In this document: piece by piece, positions 24,091 through 34,911 of the stretch
How positions within the stretch are numbered: the first letter of the stretch is position 1
How the letters are laid out: each line of letters opens with the position of its first letter
Origin: Ostrinia nubilalis
Taxonomy: Eukaryota > Arthropoda > Insecta > Lepidoptera > Crambidae
Assembly (NCBI RefSeq): GCF_963855985.1
Contig: NC_087095.1
Span: 9,434,001-9,498,000, forward strand
Reading direction: 5' to 3'
DNA: 64,000 nucleotides
Program-made: the position numbers and the translations under genes
The notes under the pieces: model-generated
Told to the model about the DNA's origin: nothing
The model's database searches: none
What the model saw: only the letters and a program-made list of their open reading frames with translations

Positions 24091-24121
24091 AGTACCACGT
24101 TACGTTACAATCACCAATCAC

Positions 24122-26616
24122 GGGTTAGTCCCAACGGCCCCGGTGGATCTGCCCCGTCAACGGGGCGGATGGGAAAAAGTGTTTCAACGACCCCGGTAGT
24201 CATTGTCTTAGCGTTCAACGGGGTGGATGGAACACATCAAGTGTCAACCACCCCGGTATATCGTTTAACGGGGCGGATGGATCAAATCAAGTTTCAACCA
24301 CCCCGGTATATCACTAAACGTGAAAGATGACACAGATCTAAAAGGTTCCACCTCGGTATTGCATACCGAAAATAAAACCTGTTAATAAAATAAAATAAAA
24401 ATATGTAAATAATAATCAGTTTTATTTAACAGTCACTGTTTAAAAAATCTACAGCATAAAAGTAAGTTTAATGTCACACAATATAATGGTCATAAACCTA
24501 TAGATTACGTTTAGAATCACAGATGCGCAATTGCATTAATCAGTCAAGATTATAAAAATCTAATAGTCTAATGTGATAAAAAGTCACTCGAAAATTGTTA
24601 CAAAATATTATTATTTTAGAATCACAGATACGTAGTTACATTAATCAGTTGTTGATTAACAATAAAAGTAAGTTTAACTGTCACAAAATATTATTTTTAG
24701 AATCATTGATGCACAATTGCATTAAACAGTCAATATTAATAGCACTTTAATAGTCTAATGTGATAAAAAGTAACTCTAAAACTCCTCACTAACAAATAAT
24801 AACAAGGAAATCTAAAATTGTTACAAAATATGATTATTATTTAAGAATCACAGATACGTAGTTACATTAATCAGGTGTTGATTAACAATAGTACTTAAAC
24901 TACTACTTAAATAAATCATTAATAAGACTCCTGTAAACGATAACACTGCTGAGATGCTGACAGATTTTCTACTTGTTTTGAAATCACTTCATAATAGGAG
25001 GCGTCGCTGAGCAGTGTGTTTAACAACTCTATGATATTCGGTTGCTTTTTTTAATTGTTTTATTAAGCTTTTTGTGCCACGCCTCAAGCATATAAGTATT
25101 CCGGTGTCTCTCTCCGGAATAAACTCGTAACCACTGACTGAGCATAAATATTTGCGGAAAAGATACAGCAACCGAATATCATAGAGTTGTTAAACACACT
25201 GCTCAGCTACGCCTCCTATTATGAAGTGATTTCAAAACATGTAGAAAATCTGTCAGCATCTCAGCAGTGTAATGGTTTACAGGAGTCTTTACTTTGGCAC
25301 GACTTTATTATAGAAAAAACAAAGGAATTTTTGAATGGCCAAATGACAGTAGGACATTTTCTAAAAAGTTTACGATAGTTGTTAATTGATTAACCAATGA
25401 AGACCTTTAAAGTACGAATATTAGATTAAAGAAGTAATAATCGTATTTTTTTACAATTATTTATTTTGTGTCAATTTTACAAATTATTCTTTTGATGTTA
25501 ATGATTTATATAATAAGATAATAGTTTAAGCACTAGTGTTAATCAACAACTGATTAATGTAAGTAACTACGTCTCTGTGATTCTAAAGTAATTTCTTTCT
25601 TATATTCTGTAATAATTTAAGATTTTTTTTGTTGTTATTATTTGTTAGTAATAGTAGTTACTTTTAATTGCATTAAAGTGTTTATTGACTGATTAATGTT
25701 ATTGCGCGTCTGTGATTCTAAAACTAATAATCATAATTTGTTACCGTAATATTTTATGTCAATTTTAGAATACTTTTTTTTCGTTATTAATAATTTATTT
25801 AAGTAGTAGTTTAAGTACTATATTATTGTTAATCAACACCTGATTATGTAACTACGTATCTGTGATTCTTAAATAATAAACATATTTTGTAACAATTTTA
25901 GATTTTTGTTATTATTTGTTAGTGAGGAGTTTTAGAGTTACTTTTTATCACATTGGACTATTCGAGTGCTATTAATTTGACTAATTAATGCAATTACGCA
26001 TCTGTGATTCTAAAAGTAATCTTTAAGTTTATGACCATTAATATTTTGTGAAAGTTAAACTTACTTTTATTGTTAATCAACAACTGATTAATGTAACTAC
26101 CTACGTATCTGTGATTCTTAATAAATAATATTTTGTAACAATTTTAGAGTAACTTTTTATCACATTAGACTATTAGAGTGTTATTAATATTGACTGATTA
26201 ATGCAATTGCGCAACTGTGATTCTAAACGTAATCTATATTTTATGACCGTAATATTTTGTGACAATTAAACTTACTTTTATGCTGAAGATTTTTTAAACA
26301 GTGACTGTTAAATAAAACTGATTATTATTTACATTTTTTTTATTCTATTAACAGGTTTTATTTTCGGTATGCAATACCGTGGTGGACCGGAACCTTTTAG
26401 ATCTGTGTCATCTTTCACGTTTAGTGATATACCGGGGTGGTTGAAACTTGATTTGATCTATCCGCCCCGTTAAACGATATACCGGGGTGGTTGACACTTG
26501 ATGTGTTCCATCCACCCCGTTGAACGCTAAGACTATGACTACCGGGGTCGTTGAAACACTTTTTCCCATCCGCCCCGTTGACGGGGCAGATCCACCGGGG
26601 CCGTTGGGACTAACCC
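24122..26616. mobile_element. Foldback-like element with tandem-repeat arms (2,495 bp)
   Basis: Ends GGGTTAGTCCCAACGG and its exact inverse, flanked by CCAATCAC and ACAATCAC (8 bp, one mismatch). Outer arms carry about three 50-60-bp GC-rich tandem units built on CAACGGGG.GGATGG and ACCCCGGTA. Inner arms carry alternating units of roughly 90-150 bp centred on GTAACTACGTATCTGTGATTCT and TGCAATTGCGCATCTGTGATTCT-like words. I count four such units on the left (near 24505, 24616, 24700, 24845) and six on the right (near 25560, 25700, 25850, 25995, 26100, 26210). The central non-repeated part is about 130 bp. Tandem repeats in long inverted arms are the hallmark of Foldback/Galileo-type DNA elements. 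There is no transposase. Confidence 0.8.
25144..25378 (+). pseudogene. Unidentified open frame in the foldback centre
   Basis: An open stretch of about 78 codons, ending with TAG, lies at the inner edge of the right arm. It contains NIIELLNTLLSYASYYEVISK and LLWHDFIIEKTKEFLNGQM and has protein-like composition. Its first half has an inverse, partly decayed copy in the left arm (24920-25030). No good start codon (a TAA stop at 25145-25147 precedes it). It may be the C-terminal end of a captured or ancestral protein; I do not recognise the family. Confidence 0.35.
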
Positions 26617-26651
26617 ACAATCACTTATTCAAATTTTTTATTTGTTATTAA

Positions 26652-27600
26652 CCCTTGGTCACTACTCATGGGTCAGTGAGACCCTGCCAACTTTAAAACC
26701 TACGTTTACTGGTAATGGCGCCTAACGACTGCGAGTCCCCCGCCCGTGTATTTTCAATACGACGCTCGCTGCTTCACATGGTGGGTGTTTCCAGTGGATC
26801 AGTGCATTATTCGCGCCAAAATAGCAAAGACAGGGTCACGGTGACCCTTGAGTGAGTAGCAGGGACAGGCGATAAAAAAATATCATGTGATATTTTTTTT
26901 AGGTTCTTTTTATGTGTAAAATACTATTTGTTTGAGGGTTTGTTTTGTAATTATTGTGTAGCTTTTTGTCGTCGTCTTTTTCTTCATTTTGGTTTGGTTT
27001 GTCATAGGTATGGGTGGTAGAAATACGCTCACGGATGTAGAAATTGTCAATGTTTTGTTGCTTGATGATGGTGATTTTAATGAGATGGATACTTCCACGA
27101 TACAAGGCCCCTCCACCTCTGCTTCTTTACACAGCATCAGTAAATCGGCCAAACTTCCTACGAGGGCTTGATATGAAGATATGCCTACCTTACGCTCAGC
27201 AGCGAATTTGCAATAAAAAGATTCCCCGACAATTGCGTCTGGTAACTTCAAGGATATACAAACTGCCTATGCCTGAAAGATCTGTTCCAGTTGTCTCTAA
27301 TGTGGTATCTAAAAGGAAACTTTGCAGCATTTGTCCCTATAAAAAAGATCGCAAACCCAACAGTGTTTTTTCTTCGTGTAAAATACCCAATTGCAATCAC
27401 ATGCTCAATTAATGTTCCTCCAAACTGTTTAGTTAACAATTAAAGTTGTTATTTCATTGCATTATAAACCCTTTTTATTAAATAATGTGTTTTACTCCAT
27501 AATCCGCAATAGTTATGAAGATATTCAAAGTTTTATAGCAGGGTCAAAATGACCCTTGAGTAGTGACCGTGTAAAAAATATTTTGAGTAGTAGCCAAGGG
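26652..27600 (+). mobile_element. Internally deleted piggyBac-type transposon (949 bp)
   Basis: Flanked on both sides by the piggyBac target TTAA (26648-26651, 27601-27604). TIRs CCCTTGGTCACTACTC and GAGTAGTAGCCAAGGG. Subterminal palindromes GGGTCACGGTGACCC (about 26835) and GGGTCAAAATGACCC (about 27541) occur near both ends. The coding remnant is described separately. Too short for the usual transposase of nearly 600 aa, so non-autonomous. Confidence 0.9.
27010..27412 (+). pseudogene. piggyBac transposase remnant: N-terminus joined to zinc-binding C-terminus
   Basis: From ATG at 27010 a frame reads GGRNTLTDVEIVNVLLLDDG, like the acidic N-terminus of piggyBac transposases, and stops at 27171. 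In another frame the stretch up to 27412 encodes PMPERSVPVV...KRKLCSICPYKKDRK...SCKIPNCNHMLN, which carries the CxxC and C..C.H residues of the piggyBac C-terminal cysteine-rich domain. The whole catalytic DDD core is missing. A single internal deletion explains the arrangement. Confidence 0.8.
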
Positions 27601-27904
27601 TTAAAGTATTTATTTACTTACAGGTTTTCCTCTTGCACTGCTTAATAAATAAGTCGTTTATATGCCTCATATTTCCTTATTTTTATCCCATATTTACGTA
27701 ATGAGTAGGTAGGTGGACATACTTAAATTCTAACAAGATTCCATATCAATTGCATTGCAATTAATTCTAAGCTACAATGTTCCCATGCATTTTCTCGGCA
27801 CAATACTATACTCGTATGTTAGCACATTGTCATTTGCCACATATGTACCTACATAATTATTATATAGAGGCTAGGTAGGCCTACACTTCAAACACCTACA
27901 ACAA

Positions 27905-28198
27905 AAAGTTAATTCATAATCGATTTCGAAAGGATATACCTACATACCTACTTAATATAGAGCAATTTACTAGAAAGAGTGATTTACACAAGTTCAATAC
28001 AAGAAACAAAAATAAACTTGCCGTTCCAAATTTCAGACTGCACAAGATTGGTAATTCATTTATGGGGAAATGCATTAAACTTTTCAATAAATTACCACAA
28101 ACTGTTGTAGAATTGCCCATTCATAAATTTAAAGCACATATCAAAAGCACCTTAATGAAAAAGGGCTACTATAAAGTTGATGATTATATAAAAGACTA
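27905..28198 (+). pseudogene. C-terminus of a CR1/Jockey-type LINE ORF
   Basis: Plus strand encodes FRLHKIGNSFMGKCIKLFN, then KLPQTVVELPIHKFKAHI and [15 protein letters not shown] with stop at 28196-28198, the usual end of CR1/Jockey-like reverse transcriptase ORFs. The 5' part is missing. Its probable 3' UTR resumes after an inserted tail at 28199-28375. Confidence 0.7.
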
Positions 28199-28375
28199 GC
28201 TTTCCGCCCGCGGCTTCGCCCGCGTGGAATTTCGTTTGTTAAATTTTCTTTGCTATAAACCTCACGGAGCCCGAGACCTTTCCAACGAATGCAAAACCGT
28301 GGAAATCGGTTCGTGCGTTCTGGAGTTATAGCGACAGGGAGGAAAACCCGACTTATTTTTATATAGTAGATAAAA
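28199..28375 (+). repeat. RTE-type LINE/SINE tail
   Basis: Starts CTAGCTTTCCGCCCGCGGCT at 28197 and ends near TTTTTATATAGTAGAT. The same start occurs at 43533. It appears to lie inside the older LINE whose ORF ends at 28198. Confidence 0.6.
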
Positions 28376-28439
28376 ATGTTTGGAATGTTTAACTACCTAG
28401 CTCGCATCAATACTTATGACTATAATATTTTGTATATAT

Positions 28440-28630
28440 TTTAAAGACTGTAAACCCTTGAAAAGGAGGCTGACAATAGTGACTGAGTTTCTTGCGCTGC
28501 TTCTTCTCAGCACTGGCCCATTTATTGTCCCGAAGCAGTGGTAGGGTTAATATTGGGACGTGTAAAAGTGCTTTCTAAAGGAAGTCATTGCCACAGTCAA
28601 AGTAGGTTTAACAATGAATTACAGTTGAAA
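28440..28630 (+). repeat. LINE 3' UTR-like sequence
   Basis: GACTGAGTTTCTTGCGCTGCTTCTTCTCAGCACTGG and CCCGAAGCAGTGGTAG-like words are typical of CR1/Jockey-type LINE 3' ends in moths. Probably the continuation of the element ending its ORF at 28198. Confidence 0.45.
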
Positions 28631-28925
28631 ATTAATATAAATATTTCAGGAGAATTACTTATATAGGGTTACTGGTTAAACTCGACATATTCCCATAAAA
28701 TCGACAATATTTAGGTACCCAGAATAAGTTATTATCCTAAACTGTAAGGAGATAGAAATGCAAGTACTTATGATAAGTTGAATTATGTTGAATTATAAGT
28801 AGTTAGTTAGGTTAATTAGTGAGACCAAAAAATAATTTCGCTTTTGATGAAAACCGCACCATAGCATGTAAATGAAATTAGAAGAAGTGAATGACTAATG
28901 AAACCATGTTTAAAAATGTTTTGAA

Positions 28926-28931
28926 TTTATT
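28926..28931 (-). other. AATAAA polyadenylation signal, CAP copy 3
   Basis: Conserved with 18503-18508. Here the hairpin MITE (28958-29221) lies between the signal and the CAP-3 exon, so the MITE would be transcribed in the mRNA. Confidence 0.55.
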
Positions 28932-28957
28932 GAATAAAATCCACAATCTTTCCTCTA

Positions 28958-29221
28958 CAGGGTGTTTGGTAAATGGGTATATGAGCCGACACTAGCCCAT
29001 GTTAACTTGGGCATATAAATGGTATGGTGAAGTCAGAAAATTGATATCTTCATTTTAATTATTTTAATTTTCATACAAATCGGATTTTATAAAATTTATT
29101 TTGAATGAAAATTAAAAAAAATAAAATGATGATATCAAATTTCTGACTTCACCATACCATTTATATGCCCATGTTAACATGGGCTAGTGTCGGCTCATAT
29201 ACCCATTTACCAAACACCCTG
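28958..29221. mobile_element. Hairpin MITE, copy 3 of 3, supplying the CAP-3 stop codon
   Basis: 264 bp; starts CAGGGTGTTTGGTAAATGGG and ends with its inverse; flanked by TA. It directly follows the last CAP-3 exon and the reading frame of that exon enters it, ending at TAA (29161-29163). Confidence 0.85.
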
Positions 29222-31434
29222 TATAGATAGATGGAGAACTTTGTCGATCTATTGTCGTGGACACTATCTCCATATGGCAGTTTGTTGCATTTATCCTTCC
29301 CGACTGAACACATCAGCTTCTGAGATCCTTGGCCGCTGGCTTCGTATGGAAATTCATTCCTGAAGTTTCCACTGAAACAAACAAGACATAAAATTCTAAT
29401 TGAATACATTTTCTAAAGAAACTAGGATTAGGAAGATTAAAATAAGTAAGATTTGATCAAAAAACAAACAGTAAATGGCTCTATTAGGCAGGCAGGCAGT
29501 TGAAGGAACCCGATCATGACCAAGTAAAATCCGCAGTGGGTAACTGCGTATCACTTCACACAGTCTGCGGCAGTCTGCCAACTGGGAGAGATGGCGGGAG
29601 ATCGTGCGGAGAGCAGTATCCGCCTCTACAACCGACGACGTGAAGGCCTAACCATGAGACCAACATCTAAGAGCTCTTCTTCATCTGCTAAGAACGAAAA
29701 AACTAAGAAGAATAAATGGCTCTACCTACAGTCAAGCCTCAAGCCTAGGTCTAAGAAAGGTGGTCTTACCACTACAATACCCACAGACGGTTAAGTTTCC
29801 AAAAATCACTTACGGTGGCCCATAGTTGCAGACGACATAGTACTCCGTAAATTTCCCGTTCTGCAATCGTGACATGGCGCAACCGACGTAAGTGGTGTCC
29901 GACCAAATCATCTGGAATGTTGAAATGTTGATGGTTGAAGAAATAAGATACAGTCAACAGCGCATCAAACTATTTTTTTTTCAAATATCACAACAAATAG
30001 TAAGTTTAAAATAAGATAAGTTTGTGGTGCCAGTGTTGTTTACATTGGTGAAACGTCGTCGACATTCGTCGTCGTTTCAGCCAAATGACGTTCACATCCA
30101 GGCTCTTCCCGCGGACTTTACCAGATCATCGGTCGACCTAGTAGGAGGCCCATAAAATTCCTACCCTTGGTGTAAGTATAAAATGGACCGAGAAAAAAAA
30201 AGTAGGAGGCCTGCTCACGCTACGTCCGTCCGTGGTCGCCACTCGAGAACTTTTCTACATATTACCCTTACTTAAGTAAGGTAACTAAGTAGATTTAAAA
30301 CTAACCTGCGTGTAATGACCAACTGGGGGCGATGAGGATTTATATGGCTGGAATCTGTAATCTTTATGTTCCGAGAACCACGAGTCGATCGCGTCGCCGA
30401 TGTTAAGGGTAGAGTCTGAGTCTGTTGTAGAGGACCAAAAGATGTTCTCACCAGTCTTGAATCTATTGGAAGCTGTAATAAAATTGCACATAGACTTAGT
30501 AATGACTTCAGATTACCTAATAATAATACAAAATGTATAATAACAATACATGAATAAATCAACTAAAAGTGACTGAAAAACAAACTGATTTCCCCGTAAT
30601 CTATAAAAGTAGTTAGAAAATAAGTTACAGAAGTAATCTTACCAATTTCTCTGTTAGGATTATGCTGTAGTTGTCGTAATTGTGACACCCAACCAGCTGC
30701 TTTATTAGCCAGCTCTGCATCCCAGACCTGATGAAGGATATGACGTCATTAAAAAAACAATTGACAACCATAGAAAAATCGCCAAAAGCATGTTTCCTGT
30801 TATTCCCTTTCCCTTAGTTTTAATTTCAGCTTGCATTCTATGAGGAATTCATCTAAGTATGTTACGGTTGTACCTTCAGTTCATCATCAGTTGCAGTTTA
30901 CTAACAGTAGTTACAGACAGTAACCTGAAAAGTATTGGGTTCCACAAACTCACCGTGTAATTCATTTTAGCCGCACCAGGCTGCCCCGCCACATTCCCTC
31001 GTGCAACCTCAAGCCTTTTCTGGTTATGCAAATTAACGAACTGGCGGATATCCTTACAACTGAGTTGGAGCACTGTAAAACGGATTCAAAAAGGCATTGT
31101 TCAGTGAATAGCAGGTAAATGCTAAAAATCTTACAAATACCAAAAGCTGTAACAAAACAAACTTAAATGCGTGGAACCCCAAGCTCTCGGTTCACTACTT
31201 TTCTCACGTAATCTGGCTATACCTACTCCACACCTTAGTCAAATTGATTGACAGACTAAGTAAAAGTTGGTAGGTATACCTTTCGGTTTGGTTCATCGAT
31301 TAATTGGGGTAAGCACACCATTTCTTCACTTAACACTGAGTAGGTATGTTAAAAATTACTATACCATGATAATACTAACGTTTGCTGTGTGCACACGCGC
31401 AAATGGCCAAAATAAAAACTGCGTGGAACTTCAT
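29161..31434 (-). CDS. CAP-superfamily secreted protein, copy 3, with frameshifted C-terminus
   Basis: Recent paralogue of CAP copy 2. Exons in gene order: 31434-31380, 31072-30954, 30727-30643, 30472-30306, 29911-29814, 29371-29161, all GT/AG, 245 codons with TAA. Signal peptide MKFHAVFILAICACAHSK. CAP-cavity residues present: His in FVNLHN, Glu in TGENIFW, Glu in WFSEHKDY, His in GHYTQ; signature GHYTQMIWSDTTYVGCA intact. The end is odd. Next to copy 2 it lacks one T after GGAGATAGT, so the frame changes to GDSVHDNRST, the third tail cysteine is lost, and the protein runs about 30 residues further into the adjacent MITE. The original in-line TAG is still visible but out of frame. The CAP core is complete, so function may be partly kept. 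An assembly error at this base is possible. Confidence 0.85.
29510..29795 (+). pseudogene. Degraded LINE C-terminal fragment, unit B
   Basis: Plus strand reads NWERWREIVRRAVSAS then stops within about 15 codons, a LINE ORF2 C-terminal motif. Located in the fifth intron of CAP copy 3, antisense to it; counterpart of 18790-19015. Confidence 0.5.
30065..30250 (-). repeat. LINE tail fragment
   Basis: Minus strand reads TRSTDDLVKSAGRAWM and TTTGGCTGAAACGACGACGAATG, a decayed copy of the LINE end seen at 14925-15090. Lies in the fourth intron of CAP copy 3. Confidence 0.45.
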
Positions 31435-32069
31435 TCCTGCGATTGATTTGAATGACAAGCGGCAACCAAAGAAATGAGCCTACATTAGACCCGTAGGCGC
31501 TGCTAGCCGTTTTATAGTTACTTAGTGCTATCCAGATAAACAAACATTATCAACAGTTAAGAATCAATAATGTCTATCTTAATACCGATGTCAATTAGGA
31601 AAACATTTATTGATTCTTAACCCTCGATATTCTAGGAACTGGTTGCGTCTAGCGGAGTGAATTAGGTACCTACTACTGACCCTAGATAGGAATTGACAAC
31701 GACTTGTAGAAATAAGGTAAGTACAAATTATGAAGGGAGGTCTGCATCAAATAAATGGAACTCGTCCCACATGATTTAGGTAGGTTCCCATATTGCTCGG
31801 TACTAATGAGCTTTCGTTAGATTGGGGTTCGTTCGTTAGAGCGGAGAGAAGTGTAAATAATTAAATCTGATTGGTTTCTCCGCTCTGCTCCGCCTTGGTG
31901 GAAACCGAGCTTTAGCGTCGAGTCCGATTTTCCACAGGGGTCGGTTCTGGGTCCCATCTTGGGAAACATTGGATACGAGTGTCCTGTGCGGTCGCCCTCC
32001 TCGTTTATCTATCTAGGTATCATGGGCATCATTCTACATAAGCCGAAACTCGACGGCTATAGGTAATAA

Positions 32070-33080
32070 GTGGCTAAAAATGTGTACAACACTTATGGAA
32101 TATTAAAATTAATGCATATTTAATTATGTTGCACTGTTATTTTCAGGCCTGTATAGGCCGTGAACAGTAAACCGTTTCCTTTACAGAGGCAACCCTACGT
32201 TAGCTAGGCAACTAACTATCTATATTCTAATTACTCTTACCATCAAGCTACTTAATAGCTTTTGTTTATATCAATAAAGATAAATTATCATAACAAATGA
32301 ATAGTCAAATATGAATATAATAACAACTACACATAATAAAATTATCACTATTCAAATCGCAACTAAGTACTTAGTTCATGATTTTTCATGCCAACATTGT
32401 CAGTCTTTAACTTTCATAGTAGGTACTAGGTATACCTACATAATATTATATTTTGAAAATGTGCATTAAAAAGGAGGAAATTAAGTAACTGATACCCATT
32501 TAGTCCCCATCTCTTTTAGACAATTTAGTTTTGTTAAACCTTCCCTCGTAAACTGTTGGCGGTGTGCCTCACTGTGTGTGATAGGTATAATAGGTATTCT
32601 AGGTAGGTAGTTATGCAATAAAAGAATAATTTATTTGTTTTACTTTTTATTTTTTCTAAGTTTTCTTCACAGGTCACAATTACAATGGAATATTTCCACA
32701 ATTATTTTTACATGTTTGTTCTTTATTGTAGATTTTACAATGCAAATTTTCGAATGCAAACTAAACTTAGAATAACTACTTACAAATAAAATTGATTAAA
32801 TAATAATAAACCGGTATGGGCTTCACAAGTACAATATCACAATTAAATTAAATCCATCGAATATCAGATGTTTTTTGTATTACAACTTATTTAATTATAA
32901 TTTTAAAGCAAAATTCTGCTTTTCATGCTTATGAGTGTTATTATACTACTTAGATAAATTTGAATTATACAACAGTACGCACAAAATAATACATATCTAA
33001 TTTGAGAAGCTAATGTTATTAGAAATTGATCAAAAAATAATTATTCTATTTTAGTAATGCCATTTCAGTATACATCTATT
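32070..33080. other. Intergenic, nothing recognised
   Basis: About 1 kb of AT-rich sequence after segmental unit B. No frame, repeat terminus or signal that I can support. Confidence 0.4.
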
Positions 33081-33084
33081 TTAA

Positions 33085-33228
33085 AGGTGCCCTTACACAA
33101 TGGATGCAAATCTTTGCATATAAGGTGATATGGAAAGTGGTATTTGAATTTTCTGTTGGCCCTATTAAATTATTGCATTTTAGGAGCAGAATCGCCCTTA
33201 CGGGATGTGCGTCCATTGTGTAGTAAAG
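33085..33228. mobile_element. Possible short MITE
   Basis: Left part TTACACAATGGATGCAAATC resembles the inverse of the right part (GATGTGCGTCCATTGTGTA). Weak TIRs of about 20 bp with mismatches. Confidence 0.35.
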
Positions 33229-34511
33229 GTAAACACTGTGGCACCAAGTAGTTGTATTTAGGGTGACTTTGCAACAGATGTGTGTCTGATCACTGATGTG
33301 CTATCAAAATTGTACACTTTGTGATAGGTTGATGATCGTTTTGGTGATTTTCGTTTGTTTTCTGTGACATAGACATCGCATGTAGCTGATTTAATACCTA
33401 CCATAACTTTTTTGCATGTGTAAAAGTGCTTTTTAAAAGCCTATTTGCAAAAATAAATGAGTTATAAGAGTTTCATAAAAGTTCCACACGCACCAATAAA
33501 ATTTGTAAGAATGCATCTTCAAGCCTTCAACGAAATGCAAAAATATGAATACTTTAACAGCATGATTTACTTTAAACCCCTGATTAATATCTGTATTTTG
33601 TAGTCAGTTACGATTTAGTTTGCATTAGTAAATACATAAAGATATTGCTTTTCCGATATAATCATTTCCGTGCTTTTTTGGCGGATTCAAGAAAACTACT
33701 TTGCTTACTTTTAATAAAGGCCCATTATTTCTAAAAAGCAGGCAACTAAAAATATCGAAAAATTACATGTAATAATGGAATTAAGTCATCGATCCCGCAA
33801 CGTGTTTTACGAAATAAAAATATTTATAAATTAAATTGAGTGCGCTAAGAAGAAAATAATGACACGAGTTAGAAAAAAAAATAGAGTGCATCAAGTTGTA
33901 AGTAGCACCTCTGACATCCAAACTTACATTCGAATTAACAAAGTTCACCAATGGAATTACCACCAGCTTAGTAAAGTTGGGAGATCGTGTGGCTAAGAGA
34001 TGTAACGAAGGAAAAAATCTCGCAACCGCAACCGACGGCCTGGTTTTCTGGAGAATCTGTGGCATGAGTACCTACTATTGCCGAGTCCAAATTATATTAA
34101 GTACATTTTTGACTCTTTGAGGACTCTCTCCTAAACACGTCCCAATTTTATAGTCTGCCTTGCCACTATTTTGGGTTACTCTCCTAAAGCTGTTGCATAG
34201 TATCATTTGCTTTTGTGGTTTTGGGTCCATTAGCTAACATCTTGCTGCTTTTACATTCTTTCAGCCTTTCATTTTATGTACATATTTGTATAAATACAAC
34301 ATATTGTATGCAGATCTATGAATTTGCAATTACTTGTTGAAAATATTGTAGTTTTTATAACCATGTTTCACAATTCACAATAAAAACATTAAATTCAATT
34401 GATTGTACGATCCGATCGCATTACTAAAGCACATCTCACTAGCTTATTCCACACAGTTTTGTGACTAATAATTTGAAAATAAAATAGATGACTCATTTTC
34501 AATAATCTACT

Positions 34512-34754
34512 TAAGCCCGATTTCTACCAAAGCGGAAAAGACGAGACGACGAGATGTGTTTTAAATCAATCAGATTACGTTATTTCCACATCTCCCTTCT
34601 GCTCAACTTTGGAAACGGATCGAGCGGAGAAGACAGACTTTGCAGACTTGACAGACTTTTTTCTATAGAATTTGCCTTAGATATAGAATTTGCGCCTTGC
34701 ACACAGCTCACAGCGCACATCTCTCCTCTCCATTTCGGTGGAAACCGGGCCTTA
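34512..34754. mobile_element. MITE with TAAGCCCG termini
   Basis: Left TAAGCCCGATTTCTACCAAA and right TTTCGGTGGAAACCGGGCCTTA are imperfect inverses. A related right end (TTGGTGGAAACCGAGCTTTA) occurs at about 31895-31914. The open frames across it are incidental. Directly abuts the next MITE. Confidence 0.6.
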
Positions 34755-34911
34755 GGGCCCTCACCCACGGCAACTTTTTGTAGCGATACAGTCGCGCTGC
34801 TGTATCGCGTTCGCGTTGACATGACTTTAGTGCGTTGCAAAGGCGACTAACGCGCGTTAGTAGCGATGCTGTCGCGCGTTTCGTAAAAGTCGCCGTGGGC
34901 GATGGCCCTTA
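34754..34911. mobile_element. MITE with AGGGCC...CCCACGGC termini
   Basis: About 158 bp. Left AGGGCCCTCACCCACGGCAA and right CGCCGTGGGCGATGGCCCT are inverted, with the GC-rich inner arms (AGCGATACAGTCGCGC) also pairing. It shares its left edge with the right edge of the preceding element. Confidence 0.65.

Larger units (their letters stand above)
28850..32065. repeat. Segmental duplication, unit B (holds CAP copy 3)
   Basis: Counterpart of 18450-22500, with the same gene, intron fragment, signals and upstream landmarks. The two units are in direct orientation about 10.4 kb apart. Unit B lacks the 1.55-kb intronic insertion but has a hairpin MITE in the 3' UTR. Confidence 0.8.

Noticed and set aside
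33781..34065. 94-residue minus-strand frame
   Set aside because: It has a faintly LINE-like stretch (NSNVSLDVRGATYNLMHSIF) but no tail or second motif; too weak to annotate.
34554..34850. Pair of overlapping open frames on both strands
   Set aside because: They lie across two adjacent palindromic MITEs and mirror each other.
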